The translations under genes were made by a program, and so were the position numbers. Shown piece by piece: positions 1 to 7,609 of a stretch of 12,862 nucleotides of DNA. Each line of letters begins with the position of its first letter. Position 1 is the stretch's first letter. Source of the DNA: UBA1672 sp023140905 (GTDB lineage Bacteria > Pseudomonadota > Alphaproteobacteria > Micavibrionales > Micavibrionaceae); the NCBI GenBank assembly GCA_030636745.1, contig DAOVWH010000046.1, forward strand, positions 1 through 12,862, written 5' to 3'. The notes under the pieces were generated by a model. That model made no database searches. It saw only the letters and a program-made list of their open reading frames with translations, and was not told where the DNA came from.

Positions 1-621
1 ATAGATCCTGTACGTTTTATTGGAAACAGATCTTCTGGAAAACAAGGTTATGCTATTGCGCACGCTTTATTAGAAGCAGGAGCACAAGTTACGTTAGTCA
101 GCGGACCTACACGAGAAAACCCTGTTGATGGCGCAAATATGGTTTATGTCGAAACTGCGCTGGAAATGCTTGCCGCTTGTGAAAAAATTCTGCCTGTTGA
201 TATCTGCATTTGTAGTGCTGCCGTTAGTGACTGGCGAGCAAAAAAAGCTAATAATCAAAAAATCAAGAAAACATCTGATAATGAACCGCCTACTCTTTCT
301 TTTGTAGAAAACCCGGACATTTTAAAAACAATCTCAAATCATAAAAATAAACGCCCTGATTTGGTCGTAGGCTTTGCCGCAGAAACAGAAAACATAGAAA
401 GTTATGCCAGATCAAAACTTGAGCGTAAAGGATGCAACTGGATTATGGCTAATCTTGTTGGCAAAAATAGAAATGGCAAGGAAAAAGCTTTTGGTTCGGA
501 TGAAAATCAAATATATTTCTTCACACATGCAGATAAAAATCCGGAACCTTGGGAGCATATGTCCAAAAAACATATTGCCCACCGTTTGGTTGCAAAAATT
601 ACAGAGCATTTTAAGAACTAA
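1..621 (+). CDS. coaBC: CoaBC bifunctional protein, C-terminal CoaB (phosphopantothenoylcysteine synthetase) part; 5' end cut by window
   Basis: The frame is open from base 1 and ends at TAA 619-621, leaving 206 residues of the CoaB half. CoaB joins cysteine to 4'-phosphopantothenate using CTP; the CoaC half, which decarboxylates the product, should lie upstream and is not visible. In the fragment I see the nucleotide-binding signature RFIGNRSSGKQG (residues 5-16), the SAAVSDWR segment (72-79), the basic KIKK motif (87-90) that carries the family's catalytic lysine, ENPDIL (103-108) and GFAAETEN (124-131). All are standard in the CoaB domain of Dfp/CoaBC proteins. The protein is cytosolic and acts in coenzyme A synthesis. 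dut follows after 71 bases, the coaBC-dut order also seen in enterobacteria, so co-transcription is likely. No frameshift is seen. The identification is secure; only the N-terminus is missing. Confidence 0.95.
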   Translation: MDPVRFIGNRSSGKQGYAIAHALLEAGAQVTLVSGPTRENPVDGANMVYVETALEMLAACEKILPVDICICSAAVSDWRAKKANNQKIKKTSDNEPPTLSFVENPDILKTISNHKNKRPDLVVGFAAETENIESYARSKLERKGCNWIMANLVGKNRNGKEKAFGSDENQIYFFTHADKNPEPWEHMSKKHIAHRLVAKITEHFKN

Positions 622-692
622 TTATTCGCAAATCAAAGTAACTCTGTATAAAAAATTGAACCATTAATAAATATAGTTTTGACTGGAAGAAT

Positions 693-1184
693 ATGACTAA
701 TAAATTAGATAATGAAATGAAATTGATAGCAGAAGAAGATATCTCTGTTGCACTAAAACCATTAGACCATGCTGTAGGCCTAAAATTGCCCAGTTACGCA
801 ACATCTCAATCTGCCGGGATGGATTTAACCGCAGCATTGGAGGAAGCTTTGGAATTAGGCCCCGGTGATCGTGCCCTTGTCCCAACAGGTTTATCTATTG
901 CCTTACCGCAAGGTTTTGAAGCGCAAATCCGCCCTCGGTCAGGACTTGCTGCAAAATATGGCATTACAGTTTTGAATTCTCCGGGAACTATTGATGCCGA
1001 TTATCGTGGTGAAATAAAAGTTATTTTGATTAATCATGGTAAAGAACCATTTACGATTAAACGCGGTATGCGTATTGCACAAATGGTTATTGAGCGGTTT
1101 ACACATGTGAACTGGCAAGTTGTTGAAGAATTGGAAAAAAATAACGAGCGCGGCAAAGGTGGCTTTGGTTCGACCGGAACGTGA
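693..1184 (+). CDS. dut: dUTP diphosphatase (dUTPase)
   Basis: This gene encodes 163 residues of a homotrimeric dUTPase, which hydrolyses dUTP to dUMP and pyrophosphate, keeps uracil out of DNA and supplies dUMP for thymidylate synthesis. All five family motifs are present and in order: AGMDLTA (41-47), PRSGLA (81-86), GTIDADYRGEI (98-108, with the catalytic Asp101 and the uracil-stacking Tyr104), RGMRIAQMV (124-132) and the C-terminal P-loop-like RGKGGFGST (153-161, with Phe158). The chosen ATG has a purine-rich TGGAAG at 684-689, rather close to the start. An in-frame ATG at 717 would give 155 residues, nearer the usual bacterial length of about 150, but has no visible ribosome site. The gene lies 71 bases after coaBC and 42 before mutS, so it is probably in one transcript with one or both. 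Confidence 0.97.
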   Translation: MTNKLDNEMKLIAEEDISVALKPLDHAVGLKLPSYATSQSAGMDLTAALEEALELGPGDRALVPTGLSIALPQGFEAQIRPRSGLAAKYGITVLNSPGTIDADYRGEIKVILINHGKEPFTIKRGMRIAQMVIERFTHVNWQVVEELEKNNERGKGGFGSTGT

Positions 1185-1226
1185 TAATTAATTAAGAGTA
1201 AGACTGAATAAGTACGGAAAAATATA

Positions 1227-3983
1227 ATGGCTCTTGCCGAAAAATGTGATGGTGAAAACGGCAAAGCGACTTCTCCTATAGCTGATGACATGAATAAGCA
1301 GGCGGAGCGTTTTCTTGCGCTTGGTCATACGCCTATGATGGCGAAATATCTCACATTGAAAGAAAAGCATTCTGATTGCCTTTTATTCTACCGCATGGGT
1401 GATTTTTATGAATTGTTTTATAAGGATGCCGTTATTGCATCACAAGTCTTGGATATTACGCTAACCAAGCGTGGTAAATCCAAAGGTGACGACATTAAAA
1501 TGTGCGGCGTACCATATCATTCTTACGAGCCTTATCTGGCAAAGATTGTTCGCGCAGGATATAAAGTTGCAATCTGCGAACAAATTGAAACAACTGAAGA
1601 AGCAAAACTGCGTGCAAAAAAAGAAGGGAAAAGCCCTTCTAAAGCTCTTGTTATGCGTGAAGCTGTACGTATTGTAACTCAGGGGACACTCACTGAAGAT
1701 CACCTCCTTGATATTCGTGCACATAATTATTTATGCAACGTGCACAATTATGGTGGGGCTTACGGCATTGTTTGGTGTGACTTGTCTACCGGCGAACTAA
1801 TGGTGCAAAGCTGTGATCTTGATATGTTGCGCACAACAATTGAACGGATTGATCCAAGCGAGATTATAATTTCGCAGAAATGTCTGCAATATATTGGTGA
1901 CACATTGGTTTCTTTTGGTAATAAAATTACTCTTATACAACAACAAACAACAGATAATACATTTCTGGGCACAGAAAAAATTAAAGAGCTTTTTGGTAAA
2001 GACCTTCCTTCTTTAGAAAAACATGAGCTTTATGCTTTGGGGGATTTACTTTCTTATATTTCAGATACACAAAAAGGGAAACTTCCTTATCTTACCGCGC
2101 CACAAAAAATCAAAGTGAACTCTGTGATGAGTATTGATGCAGCAACACGTAAGAATTTAGAATTATTGCGTACGTTATCCGGTGAACGTAAAGGAAGCCT
2201 TATAGACACAATCGACCGTACAATTACAGGTGCCGGAGCGCGTTTATTGCATAGCTATGTCACTGCACCACTTACAGATATTGTGCAAATTAATATAAGG
2301 CTTGATCGTGTCGAAAGTTTCTATGAAGCATCAGCATTGCGCGAAAACATACGAATAATGATGCACGAAGTCCCGGATATTGAGCGCGCCTTATCACGCA
2401 TTACAATTGGCCGCGGCAGTCCTCGTGATCTATCTATGATCCGCGACGGCTTGTCTCATAGTGAAATCATTCGCGCTATATTGCAAACAAATATGAACAA
2501 GCTGAAAAGCTTTGAAAGCATTTTTGATAAATTGCACCAGAACCCGGCTCTTTGTGAATTGCATGATACTCTAAAACTTGCCCTTATTGATACGCCGCCT
2601 TTAAGCAACAAAGATGGTGGCTTTATAAAAGAGGGATATAATCCGCGCCTTGATGATCTAAGAAATACACGCGATGACAGTCGTACAACAATTGCCTCTT
2701 TGCAATCAAAGTACCGCAACAAAACAGGAGTTGATGCATTAAAGATTAAGTATAATAATGTCCTTGGCTATTTCATCGAGGTTCCGTCAAAACGCGCAGA
2801 AGCACTTATGGTGGCAGCGAATAACTCGCAAGAAAACAACGCGGATAACGCACAATTCATTCATCGTCAAACCATGGCTAATGCTGTACGTTTCACAACA
2901 TCTGAGCTTGCAGAAAAAGAGCGCGACATATTAAGTGCCGCTGACAAAATTATCGCATTGGAATTATCTATTTTTGAAAAACTTGTTGCGGATATTACTG
3001 CTCTTTCAGATATTATAAAATCTGTAGCGCAGGCTTTGGCTATGATTGATTTGAGTGCAGCACTTGCAGAACAAGCCCAGCTAATGAATTACACACGTCC
3101 TATTATTGATGACAGCCTGCAATTTGATATAAATCAGGGCCGCCACCCAGTTGTGGAAAGTGTGCTAAAAGAACAAAGTGAACCTTTTGTTCCTAATAAT
3201 TGTGCACTTAATCCCGGCGCGCGGTTATGGCTTTTGACTGGTCCTAATATGGCGGGTAAATCTACATTTCTAAGGCAAAATGCTCTTATTGCCATTATCG
3301 CACAAATTGGAAGTTTTGTCCCCGCCAAGTCTGCACACATCGGCATTATAGACCAATGTTTTAGCCGTGTCGGAGCTTCAGATGATTTGGCCCGCGGGCA
3401 ATCTACTTTTATGGTAGAGATGGTTGAAACAGCCAGTATTTTGAATGCGTCCACCCCTCGTTCACTGGTAATTCTGGATGAGATCGGACGCGGAACAGCT
3501 ACATATGATGGCTTATCCATTGCATGGGCTTGTGTCGAATATTTGCATAACCAAAATGAATGCCGCGGATTGTTTGCTACACATTACCATGAGCTTGTTG
3601 CGTTAAGTGATTCTTTGACAAATTTATCTTGTTACACTGTTCAGATTAAAGAATGGAATGATACAGTTGTATTCATGCATAAAGTTATTCAGGGTTTTGC
3701 AAACCGTTCTTACGGCGTTCATGTTGCACAATTAGCAGGCTTACCTAACCTTGTTATAGAACGCGCTAATGTCATTCTTGAACGTCTAACACGTGATAAT
3801 AAGAACAATACCCCAGAACAAATGGTTAAGGACCTTCCTTTATTTAATCGAGATACTGCGCCCGTTTCAGATCAACCTTCGGAACTGGAAAAACGTCTTA
3901 AAGAGATAGACCCGGACACTCTCTCCCCCCGTGAAGCACTGGATGTTCTATATGCACTTAGGAAAATGCTTAAGAAACCGTAA
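1227..3983 (+). CDS. mutS: DNA mismatch repair ATPase MutS
   Basis: This 918-residue MutS recognises mismatches and short loops and recruits MutL. The mismatch-binding domain carries the Phe-x-Glu wedge in GDFYELF (Phe60, Glu62). The connector, lever and clamp regions follow. The ABC-type ATPase has Walker A GPNMAGKST (672-680), the Q-loop region and the signature-like SRVGASDDLARGQSTF stretch, Walker B LVILDE (747-752) and ATHYHEL. The C-terminus ends in the DPDTLSPREALDVLYALRK-type dimerisation segment. DLPLF (869-873) sits between the ATPase and that segment, where beta-clamp-binding motifs occur in other MutS proteins. Length is slightly above the usual 850-880 because about 33 residues precede HTPMM. 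A second ATG at 1290 would shorten this, but GGA at 1216-1218 favours the first start. No mutL is present in the window. Confidence 0.98.
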   Translation: MALAEKCDGENGKATSPIADDMNKQAERFLALGHTPMMAKYLTLKEKHSDCLLFYRMGDFYELFYKDAVIASQVLDITLTKRGKSKGDDIKMCGVPYHSYEPYLAKIVRAGYKVAICEQIETTEEAKLRAKKEGKSPSKALVMREAVRIVTQGTLTEDHLLDIRAHNYLCNVHNYGGAYGIVWCDLSTGELMVQSCDLDMLRTTIERIDPSEIIISQKCLQYIGDTLVSFGNKITLIQQQTTDNTFLGTEKIKELFGKDLPSLEKHELYALGDLLSYISDTQKGKLPYLTAPQKIKVNSVMSIDAATRKNLELLRTLSGERKGSLIDTIDRTITGAGARLLHSYVTAPLTDIVQINIRLDRVESFYEASALRENIRIMMHEVPDIERALSRITIGRGSPRDLSMIRDGLSHSEIIRAILQTNMNKLKSFESIFDKLHQNPALCELHDTLKLALIDTPPLSNKDGGFIKEGYNPRLDDLRNTRDDSRTTIASLQSKYRNKTGVDALKIKYNNVLGYFIEVPSKRAEALMVAANNSQENNADNAQFIHRQTMANAVRFTTSELAEKERDILSAADKIIALELSIFEKLVADITALSDIIKSVAQALAMIDLSAALAEQAQLMNYTRPIIDDSLQFDINQGRHPVVESVLKEQSEPFVPNNCALNPGARLWLLTGPNMAGKSTFLRQNALIAIIAQIGSFVPAKSAHIGIIDQCFSRVGASDDLARGQSTFMVEMVETASILNASTPRSLVILDEIGRGTATYDGLSIAWACVEYLHNQNECRGLFATHYHELVALSDSLTNLSCYTVQIKEWNDTVVFMHKVIQGFANRSYGVHVAQLAGLPNLVIERANVILERLTRDNKNNTPEQMVKDLPLFNRDTAPVSDQPSELEKRLKEIDPDTLSPREALDVLYALRKMLKKP

Positions 3984-4028
3984 CGCTCCTTGAAGTCAAA
4001 ACATGTCGATACACACTTTAATATTATA

Positions 4029-4056
4029 TTGAAGAGTATATTCTTAAGGTTATACT
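4029..4056 (+). promoter_or_regulatory. Candidate sigma-70 promoter for the receiver-only response regulator
   Basis: TTGAAG (4029-4034) and TATACT (4051-4056) are separated by 16 bases and match the consensus at 4/6 and 5/6 positions. Transcription would begin near 4063, giving a leader of about 37 bases before the ATG at 4100. It lies in the 116-base gap after mutS, which suggests the regulator has its own promoter. The spacer and -10 form a short inverted repeat (AGTATA at 4035-4040 against TATACT), which may be coincidental in AT-rich DNA. Confidence 0.45.
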
Positions 4057-4099
4057 GCTCCTCTTAGATAGTGCAATATTAGAAAAGGATGAACTAACC

Positions 4100-4474
4100 A
4101 TGGCAAACGCCCGTATTCTAATCGTTGATGATGATGGCACATTGTTATCAATCGTTGATTCTCTATTGCAAAAAAACGGGTTTAACACCTCCTTGGCAAA
4201 CAGTGCTGAGGAAGGTTTTGAGCTTATTGATAAATCGCTCCCGCAAATAATCCTACTTGATATTCGTATGCCTGGAATGAATGGATATGATGCTTTGGTA
4301 AAACTAAAAAATAATAACAGAACCAAGGATATTCCTGTTATTATGCTTACGTCAGAAGATGATATCTCTTCAGTTTCACAAGCATTAGAAGCAGGAGCAC
4401 GTGATTATATTGTCAAACCCTTTGACCATAACAATCTTATTTTGCGCATTAAAAAAGTTATGAGTGGCTTATAA
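4100..4474 (+). CDS. Single-domain response regulator (CheY/DivK-like receiver)
   Basis: The 124-residue protein is a complete receiver domain with no output domain. It has the acidic cluster Asp10-Asp11-Asp12, the phosphoacceptor Asp54 in ILLDIRMPGMNG, the switch Thr84 in IMLTS and Lys106 in YIVKPF. A good ribosome site AAAGGAT (4084-4090) precedes the ATG. Such proteins either act by protein contact, as CheY does, or shuttle phosphate to and from an Hpt domain, as DivK/Spo0F-type proteins do. The neighbouring convergent gene encodes an Hpt-receiver protein, and the two reading frames overlap by 17 bases at their 3' ends. A phosphorelay link is therefore my inference, not something the sequence proves. 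No histidine kinase is visible. The family assignment is firm; the pathway is unknown. Confidence 0.93.
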   Translation: MANARILIVDDDGTLLSIVDSLLQKNGFNTSLANSAEEGFELIDKSLPQIILLDIRMPGMNGYDALVKLKNNNRTKDIPVIMLTSEDDISSVSQALEAGARDYIVKPFDHNNLILRIKKVMSGL

Positions 4475-5234
4475 TCTCTCTGTTATAGACCTTAAGAATA
4501 TACGCCACCAGTTCCTCCGGCATATATGGTTTTTTCATGTAGCCGGATATCGCACCGTCAAGTTTATCCTGCACAAATTCTTTTTCCAACCCCGTTATAA
4601 AAATGACCGGAACATCAGATAATCTAGGATCAGCCTTAAGACTGAGAAGAGAAATATCTCCTTCTGTATCGGGCATTATAAAATCGACTAATATAATGTC
4701 CGGACAAAATGATGCAGCAATAAGAGAATCTTTGATATTAGAAAAACTTTTTGTTTCAAAATAGCCTGAATTGTCGAGATATACCTTTGTGATACGACAT
4801 ATCACCGGATCATCATCAATATGCATTACTCGAATTTTTTTCTTATTACTGGAAAACTTCTTTTTCCCCTTGATTCCTCTTTGCGAAAAACCCTCTATAT
4901 AAGCTTCGACACGCATTAGACTTTCACGCAGCAATTTTAAAGATTGCTCTAAAAAAGCCTTGTTTTCTGTGGTACACTCATGCTGACTTGATATTGTTCT
5001 TTCAATTGTTCTTGCGAGGGATGCCAACCCAATAAACCCCAGTGCCCCGCTTGACGATGCTAGAGGATGTGCCGCATCTGCAAGTCCTTCACAATCCTTT
5101 TGCGCGAATGCTTTTTCTATTCTCTCAATGTACGCATTTGCATTATGTGCATATTTATCAATAATTTGTGGGAAGTTATCTTCTGCAACATTTACGACCG
5201 ATAAAAATACAGAATCGTCAAATTCTTCTATCAT
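4458..5234 (-). CDS. Hpt-receiver two-domain phosphorelay protein
   Basis: This 258-residue protein has an N-terminal histidine phosphotransfer domain (about 10-115) and a C-terminal receiver (about 133-255), joined by a lysine-rich linker (residues 119-133). The Hpt histidine is His56 in AAHPLASSSGALGF. The usual HxLKG pattern reads HPLAS here, so the lysine is absent. The receiver retains Asp140-Asp141-Asp142, phosphoacceptor Asp184 in ILVDFIMPD, Thr214 in IFITG and Lys235 in YMKKPY, so it looks competent. There is no kinase core and no DNA-binding or enzymatic output, and no signal peptide or membrane segment. No strong ribosome site precedes the ATG. Its likely role is to relay phosphate within a multistep system with an unlinked kinase, perhaps including the convergent single-domain receiver. 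Partners are unknown. Confidence 0.88.
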   Translation of the reverse strand: MIEEFDDSVFLSVVNVAEDNFPQIIDKYAHNANAYIERIEKAFAQKDCEGLADAAHPLASSSGALGFIGLASLARTIERTISSQHECTTENKAFLEQSLKLLRESLMRVEAYIEGFSQRGIKGKKKFSSNKKKIRVMHIDDDPVICRITKVYLDNSGYFETKSFSNIKDSLIAASFCPDIILVDFIMPDTEGDISLLSLKADPRLSDVPVIFITGLEKEFVQDKLDGAISGYMKKPYMPEELVAYILKVYNREIISHS

Positions 5235-5290
5235 GATTAATTGAATACTTTTTGTTAGTTAGCTCATTTTCAGATAAAGAAGATGCTTCT

Positions 5291-5318
5291 ATGACACAGT
5301 CCTTTACTTGAGTATAAT
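5291..5318 (+). promoter_or_regulatory. Candidate sigma-70 promoter for the ferredoxin-NADP reductase gene
   Basis: ATGACA (5291-5296) and a perfect TATAAT (5313-5318) are 16 bases apart, matching the consensus at 5/6 and 6/6. The start would be near 5325, leaving a leader of about 50 bases that contains AAGGA (5362-5366) before the ATG at 5376. It lies in the 141-base gap between divergent genes. I could not find an equally good promoter facing the Hpt-receiver gene. Confidence 0.55.
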
Positions 5319-5375
5319 TATATTTTATTACAACTGAATGCAAAAATAAATCTTATTCTATAAGGAAAATTTAAT

Positions 5376-6422
5376 ATGAGCAATCATTCTGCCGTTATTA
5401 AAACTGATGCGGTTATTATCGGAGCCGGCCCATGTGGATTATTTACTGTCTTTGAAATGGGACTTTTAGACATGAAGTGCCACCTAATCGATATACTTGA
5501 CCGGCCAGGAGGACAATGTGCAGAGCTATATCCTGAGAAACCAATTTATGATATCCCTGCATACCCTAGTATTAGTGGGCAAACACTAACTGATAACCTT
5601 ATGGCCCAGATTGAGCCATTTAATCCAACGTTTCATTTTCAGCAAATGGCAGAAAAACTGGAAAAGCTGGATGATGGAACATGGAGATTAACTACAGATA
5701 CAGGTACTGTGTTTGAGGCTACTTGTATTATTATTGCTGCCGGTGGTGGTAGCTTTATGCCTAAAAAACCGCCCATTCCTAAAATTGAAAATTACGAAGG
5801 AAAGTCCGTGTTCTATTCCATTCGCCAAATGGAGAATTTTAGAGGCAAAGATCTAATTATCGTCGGTGGAGGAGATTCTGCCCTAGACTGGAGCCTGAAT
5901 TTACAACCTATTGCTAAAAGCATAACGCTTATTCACCGTAGGGACGCTTTCCGTGCTGCACCTGATAGTGTAAGCAAAATGCGTGAACTCGTAGCTGATG
6001 GTGCAATGCATCTTAAAATCGGGCAAGTCAAAGAGTTAATAGGAGAAAATGGACAGCTCAACTCTGTTATTATTGAAAACAAAAACAAACAGCGTGAAAA
6101 ACTCCCTTGTGATATTATGCTTCCATTCTTTGGTTTAACTATGAAGCTTGGCCCTATTGCCGATTTCGGGCTTAATTTGCATGAGAATCTTGTTACTGTT
6201 GATACGGAAAAATTTGAAACTTCGGAAAAAGGTATTTTCGCTGTTGGAGATATTAATTGGTATCCCGGTAAACTTAAACTTATTTTATCCGGTTTTCATG
6301 AAGCAGCACTTATGTCACGTCAGGCATTTAAATATTGCCGACCGGATGCACGGATGCGTTTTGAATATACAACCTCCAGCACTTCATTACAGGAAAAATT
6401 GGGCATAAGCGATAAAAAATAA
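5376..6422 (+). CDS. Thioredoxin-reductase-like ferredoxin/flavodoxin-NADP(+) reductase
   Basis: This 348-residue flavoprotein belongs to the TrxR-like FNR group (Bacillus YumC, Rhodopseudomonas and Chlorobium FNRs), which moves electrons between NADP(H) and ferredoxin or flavodoxin. The FAD site begins with GAGPCG (16-21); DRPGGQCAELYPEKPIYDIP (42-61) is a hallmark of the group. The NADP(H) site shows GGGDSALDW (164-172) followed by HRRD (187-190), and GIFAVGDI (286-293) closes the FAD site. There is no CxxC pair in the pyridine-nucleotide domain, which separates it from the true TrxB encoded later in the window. The C-terminal extension of about 30 residues (from about 315) is typical of FNRs, where it covers the flavin. 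fdxA converges on it, only 75 bases away, and is a natural candidate electron partner. AAGGA at 5362-5366 fixes the start. Confidence 0.93.
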   Translation: MSNHSAVIKTDAVIIGAGPCGLFTVFEMGLLDMKCHLIDILDRPGGQCAELYPEKPIYDIPAYPSISGQTLTDNLMAQIEPFNPTFHFQQMAEKLEKLDDGTWRLTTDTGTVFEATCIIIAAGGGSFMPKKPPIPKIENYEGKSVFYSIRQMENFRGKDLIIVGGGDSALDWSLNLQPIAKSITLIHRRDAFRAAPDSVSKMRELVADGAMHLKIGQVKELIGENGQLNSVIIENKNKQREKLPCDIMLPFFGLTMKLGPIADFGLNLHENLVTVDTEKFETSEKGIFAVGDINWYPGKLKLILSGFHEAALMSRQAFKYCRPDARMRFEYTTSSTSLQEKLGISDKK

Positions 6423-6497
6423 GTGCAGCAAAGTTTTTGTGCGCTCTCGTGCTTGTATCTCATTCTTCGTCTACACATTAATTCCTTAGAACAGGAC

Positions 6498-6836
6498 CTA
6501 GTCCCCATCACCCGACTCAGCACTAAAATGATCTTCGTATTTATTTGCCTTATCTTTCATTTCATCTGCTTCAGGCATCGGATCCTTTTTGGCTGTAATA
6601 TTAGGCCATTCATTTGCATAGCGTTTATTCATCTCTAGCCATGGCTCTGCTTTAGCATCAGTATCAGGAAGGATTGCCTCAATCGGACATTCCGGCTCAC
6701 ACACACCACAATCAATACATTCATCTGGATTAATAACCAGAATATTTTCCCCTTCATAAAAGCAGTCTACCGGACATACTTCCACACAATCTGTGTATTT
6801 GCACTTGATACAAATATCTGTAACAACAAAAGTCAT
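6498..6836 (-). CDS. fdxA: Seven-iron ferredoxin, [3Fe-4S][4Fe-4S] type
   Basis: The 112-residue protein closely follows Azotobacter FdI. Cysteines 9, 12, 17, 21 and 25 lie in CIKCKYTDCVEVCPVDC, and 40, 43, 46 and 50 in CIDCGVCEPEC. By analogy with FdI, Cys9, 17 and 50 hold the [3Fe-4S] cluster and Cys21, 40, 43 and 46 the [4Fe-4S] cluster. Cys12 is the residue replaced as ligand, and Cys25 is the conserved free cysteine. The C-terminal region includes the family's WPNIT-KKDPMPEAD stretch and ends in an acidic tail. It is a cytosolic one-electron carrier. AGGAG at 6849-6853 (minus strand) lies 12 bases from the start, slightly far. A TerB-like gene lies 68 bases upstream on the same strand, and the TrxR-like FNR converges from the other side. 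Confidence 0.96.
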   Translation of the reverse strand: MTFVVTDICIKCKYTDCVEVCPVDCFYEGENILVINPDECIDCGVCEPECPIEAILPDTDAKAEPWLEMNKRYANEWPNITAKKDPMPEADEMKDKANKYEDHFSAESGDGD

Positions 6837-6904
6837 CGCTGTTTTACACTCCTAAAAATGATAATTATTTCTCCAGAATTTTCCCATAAATTCCTATAAA
6901 TATG

Positions 6905-7387
6905 TTAACTGCTTCTTTTGACGAATCGGTTTTTAAAGACTGAAAGCATGCCCATAACACCCGATTTTTCGTAAGGATAAGGGTCTAGCTCTAAATATTT
7001 AAGCACATCATCTTCCTCAAACTCTAAAGGAATTTTGCCGACTAATTCATCTACAGTGATGTCATTCATATGCTGTTTATACAAACCAATCATCACGCTT
7101 TGCTCTTGTGAATCAAAATCTCCATCAACCCATACAAGATCACGAGCAAATTCAAAAAACTGTATCCTGTCTTTTGGATCGGTCACTCCACTAAACATTT
7201 TTGTTACGTTTTTAGCATTAACGATATCGTCTTTGAGTGCTTCGGTCTGTTCATCAGTGAACTGTACATCATCAAGTATTTGCGCCATGAACGATATTTC
7301 TTCATTAGTAACAACATTATCAGCATGAGCAACTGCAAATAAAGTCCGCCACATACAAAATTCACTTTTGCTTACTGCACCTGCCAT
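6905..7387 (-). CDS. TerB-like (tellurite-resistance-fold) protein of unknown function
   Basis: This 160-residue, mainly helical, acidic protein resembles the TerB/DUF-type helical fold. The strongest sign is an internal pseudo-repeat: HADNVVTNEE (21-30) and WVDGDFDSQEQ (86-96) both place an Asp (23 and 88) seven residues before a Glu (30 and 95), following an aromatic-rich helix (WRTLFAVA and FFEFARDLV). In TerB, two such acidic sites face each other and bind metal. There is no signal peptide or membrane segment. AAGGA at 7398-7402 (minus strand) precedes the start with good spacing. fdxA lies 68 bases downstream on the same strand and may share a transcript. Lone TerB-like proteins are not necessarily linked to tellurite resistance, and none of the other ter genes is here. 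The fold assignment is moderately sure; the function is unknown. Confidence 0.7.
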   Translation of the reverse strand: MAGAVSKSEFCMWRTLFAVAHADNVVTNEEISFMAQILDDVQFTDEQTEALKDDIVNAKNVTKMFSGVTDPKDRIQFFEFARDLVWVDGDFDSQEQSVMIGLYKQHMNDITVDELVGKIPLEFEEDDVLKYLELDPYPYEKSGVMGMLSVFKNRFVKRSS

Positions 7388-7609
7388 TATCTGTTTTTCC
7401 TTTTATTTGGCTTCTCTTGTAGAAACCTCTCCGCTGTATTTGAACACAGTTTTATGGCTTCTTGCAAGCATTGAGCAGCAAAAAATTTGCATTTAAGATA
7501 CGAGGCTGTTGCTGTAATTCCTATAGAAACCGACTATAGCTACATTATTGCTGCAATAAAAATTGCATTTCCGCGAATACCTGAAAAACATACATTCTAA
7601 AACCAATAT
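7388..7609. repeat. 222-base AT-rich intergenic gap with short repeats
   Basis: This is the largest gap in the window, between the end of the Lrp gene and the start of the TerB-like gene, both on the minus strand. It holds AAAAATTTGCATTT (7481-7494), nearly repeated as AAAAATTGCATTT (7558-7570); an inverted repeat TGCAAT-AAAA-ATTGCA (7552-7567); and the self-complementary CTATAG twice (7521-7526 and 7534-7539). None is followed by a clear T-run on the minus strand, so I do not call a terminator. They may be operators or chance in AT-rich DNA. No open frame of interest was found. Confidence 0.35.

Noticed and set aside
3134..3520. 128-codon open frame on the minus strand inside mutS
   Set aside because: It lies opposite the highly conserved ATPase domain of MutS, has no ribosome site and no recognisable protein features; it is a by-product of mutS codon use.
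4019..4080. Terminator hairpin after mutS
   Set aside because: The inverted repeats (AGTATA/TATACT and loosely paired flanks) are short, AT-only and have no T-run; they overlap the better-supported promoter at 4029-4056.
6423..6638. 71-codon plus-strand frame opposite fdxA
   Set aside because: It is antisense to a clear ferredoxin gene, has no ribosome site and gives a hydrophobic low-information translation.
6859..6873. Fur-box-like TGATAAT upstream of fdxA
   Set aside because: The left arm fits a 7-1-7 Fur site but the right arm matches only 3 of 7 bases; expected by chance in AT-rich DNA.
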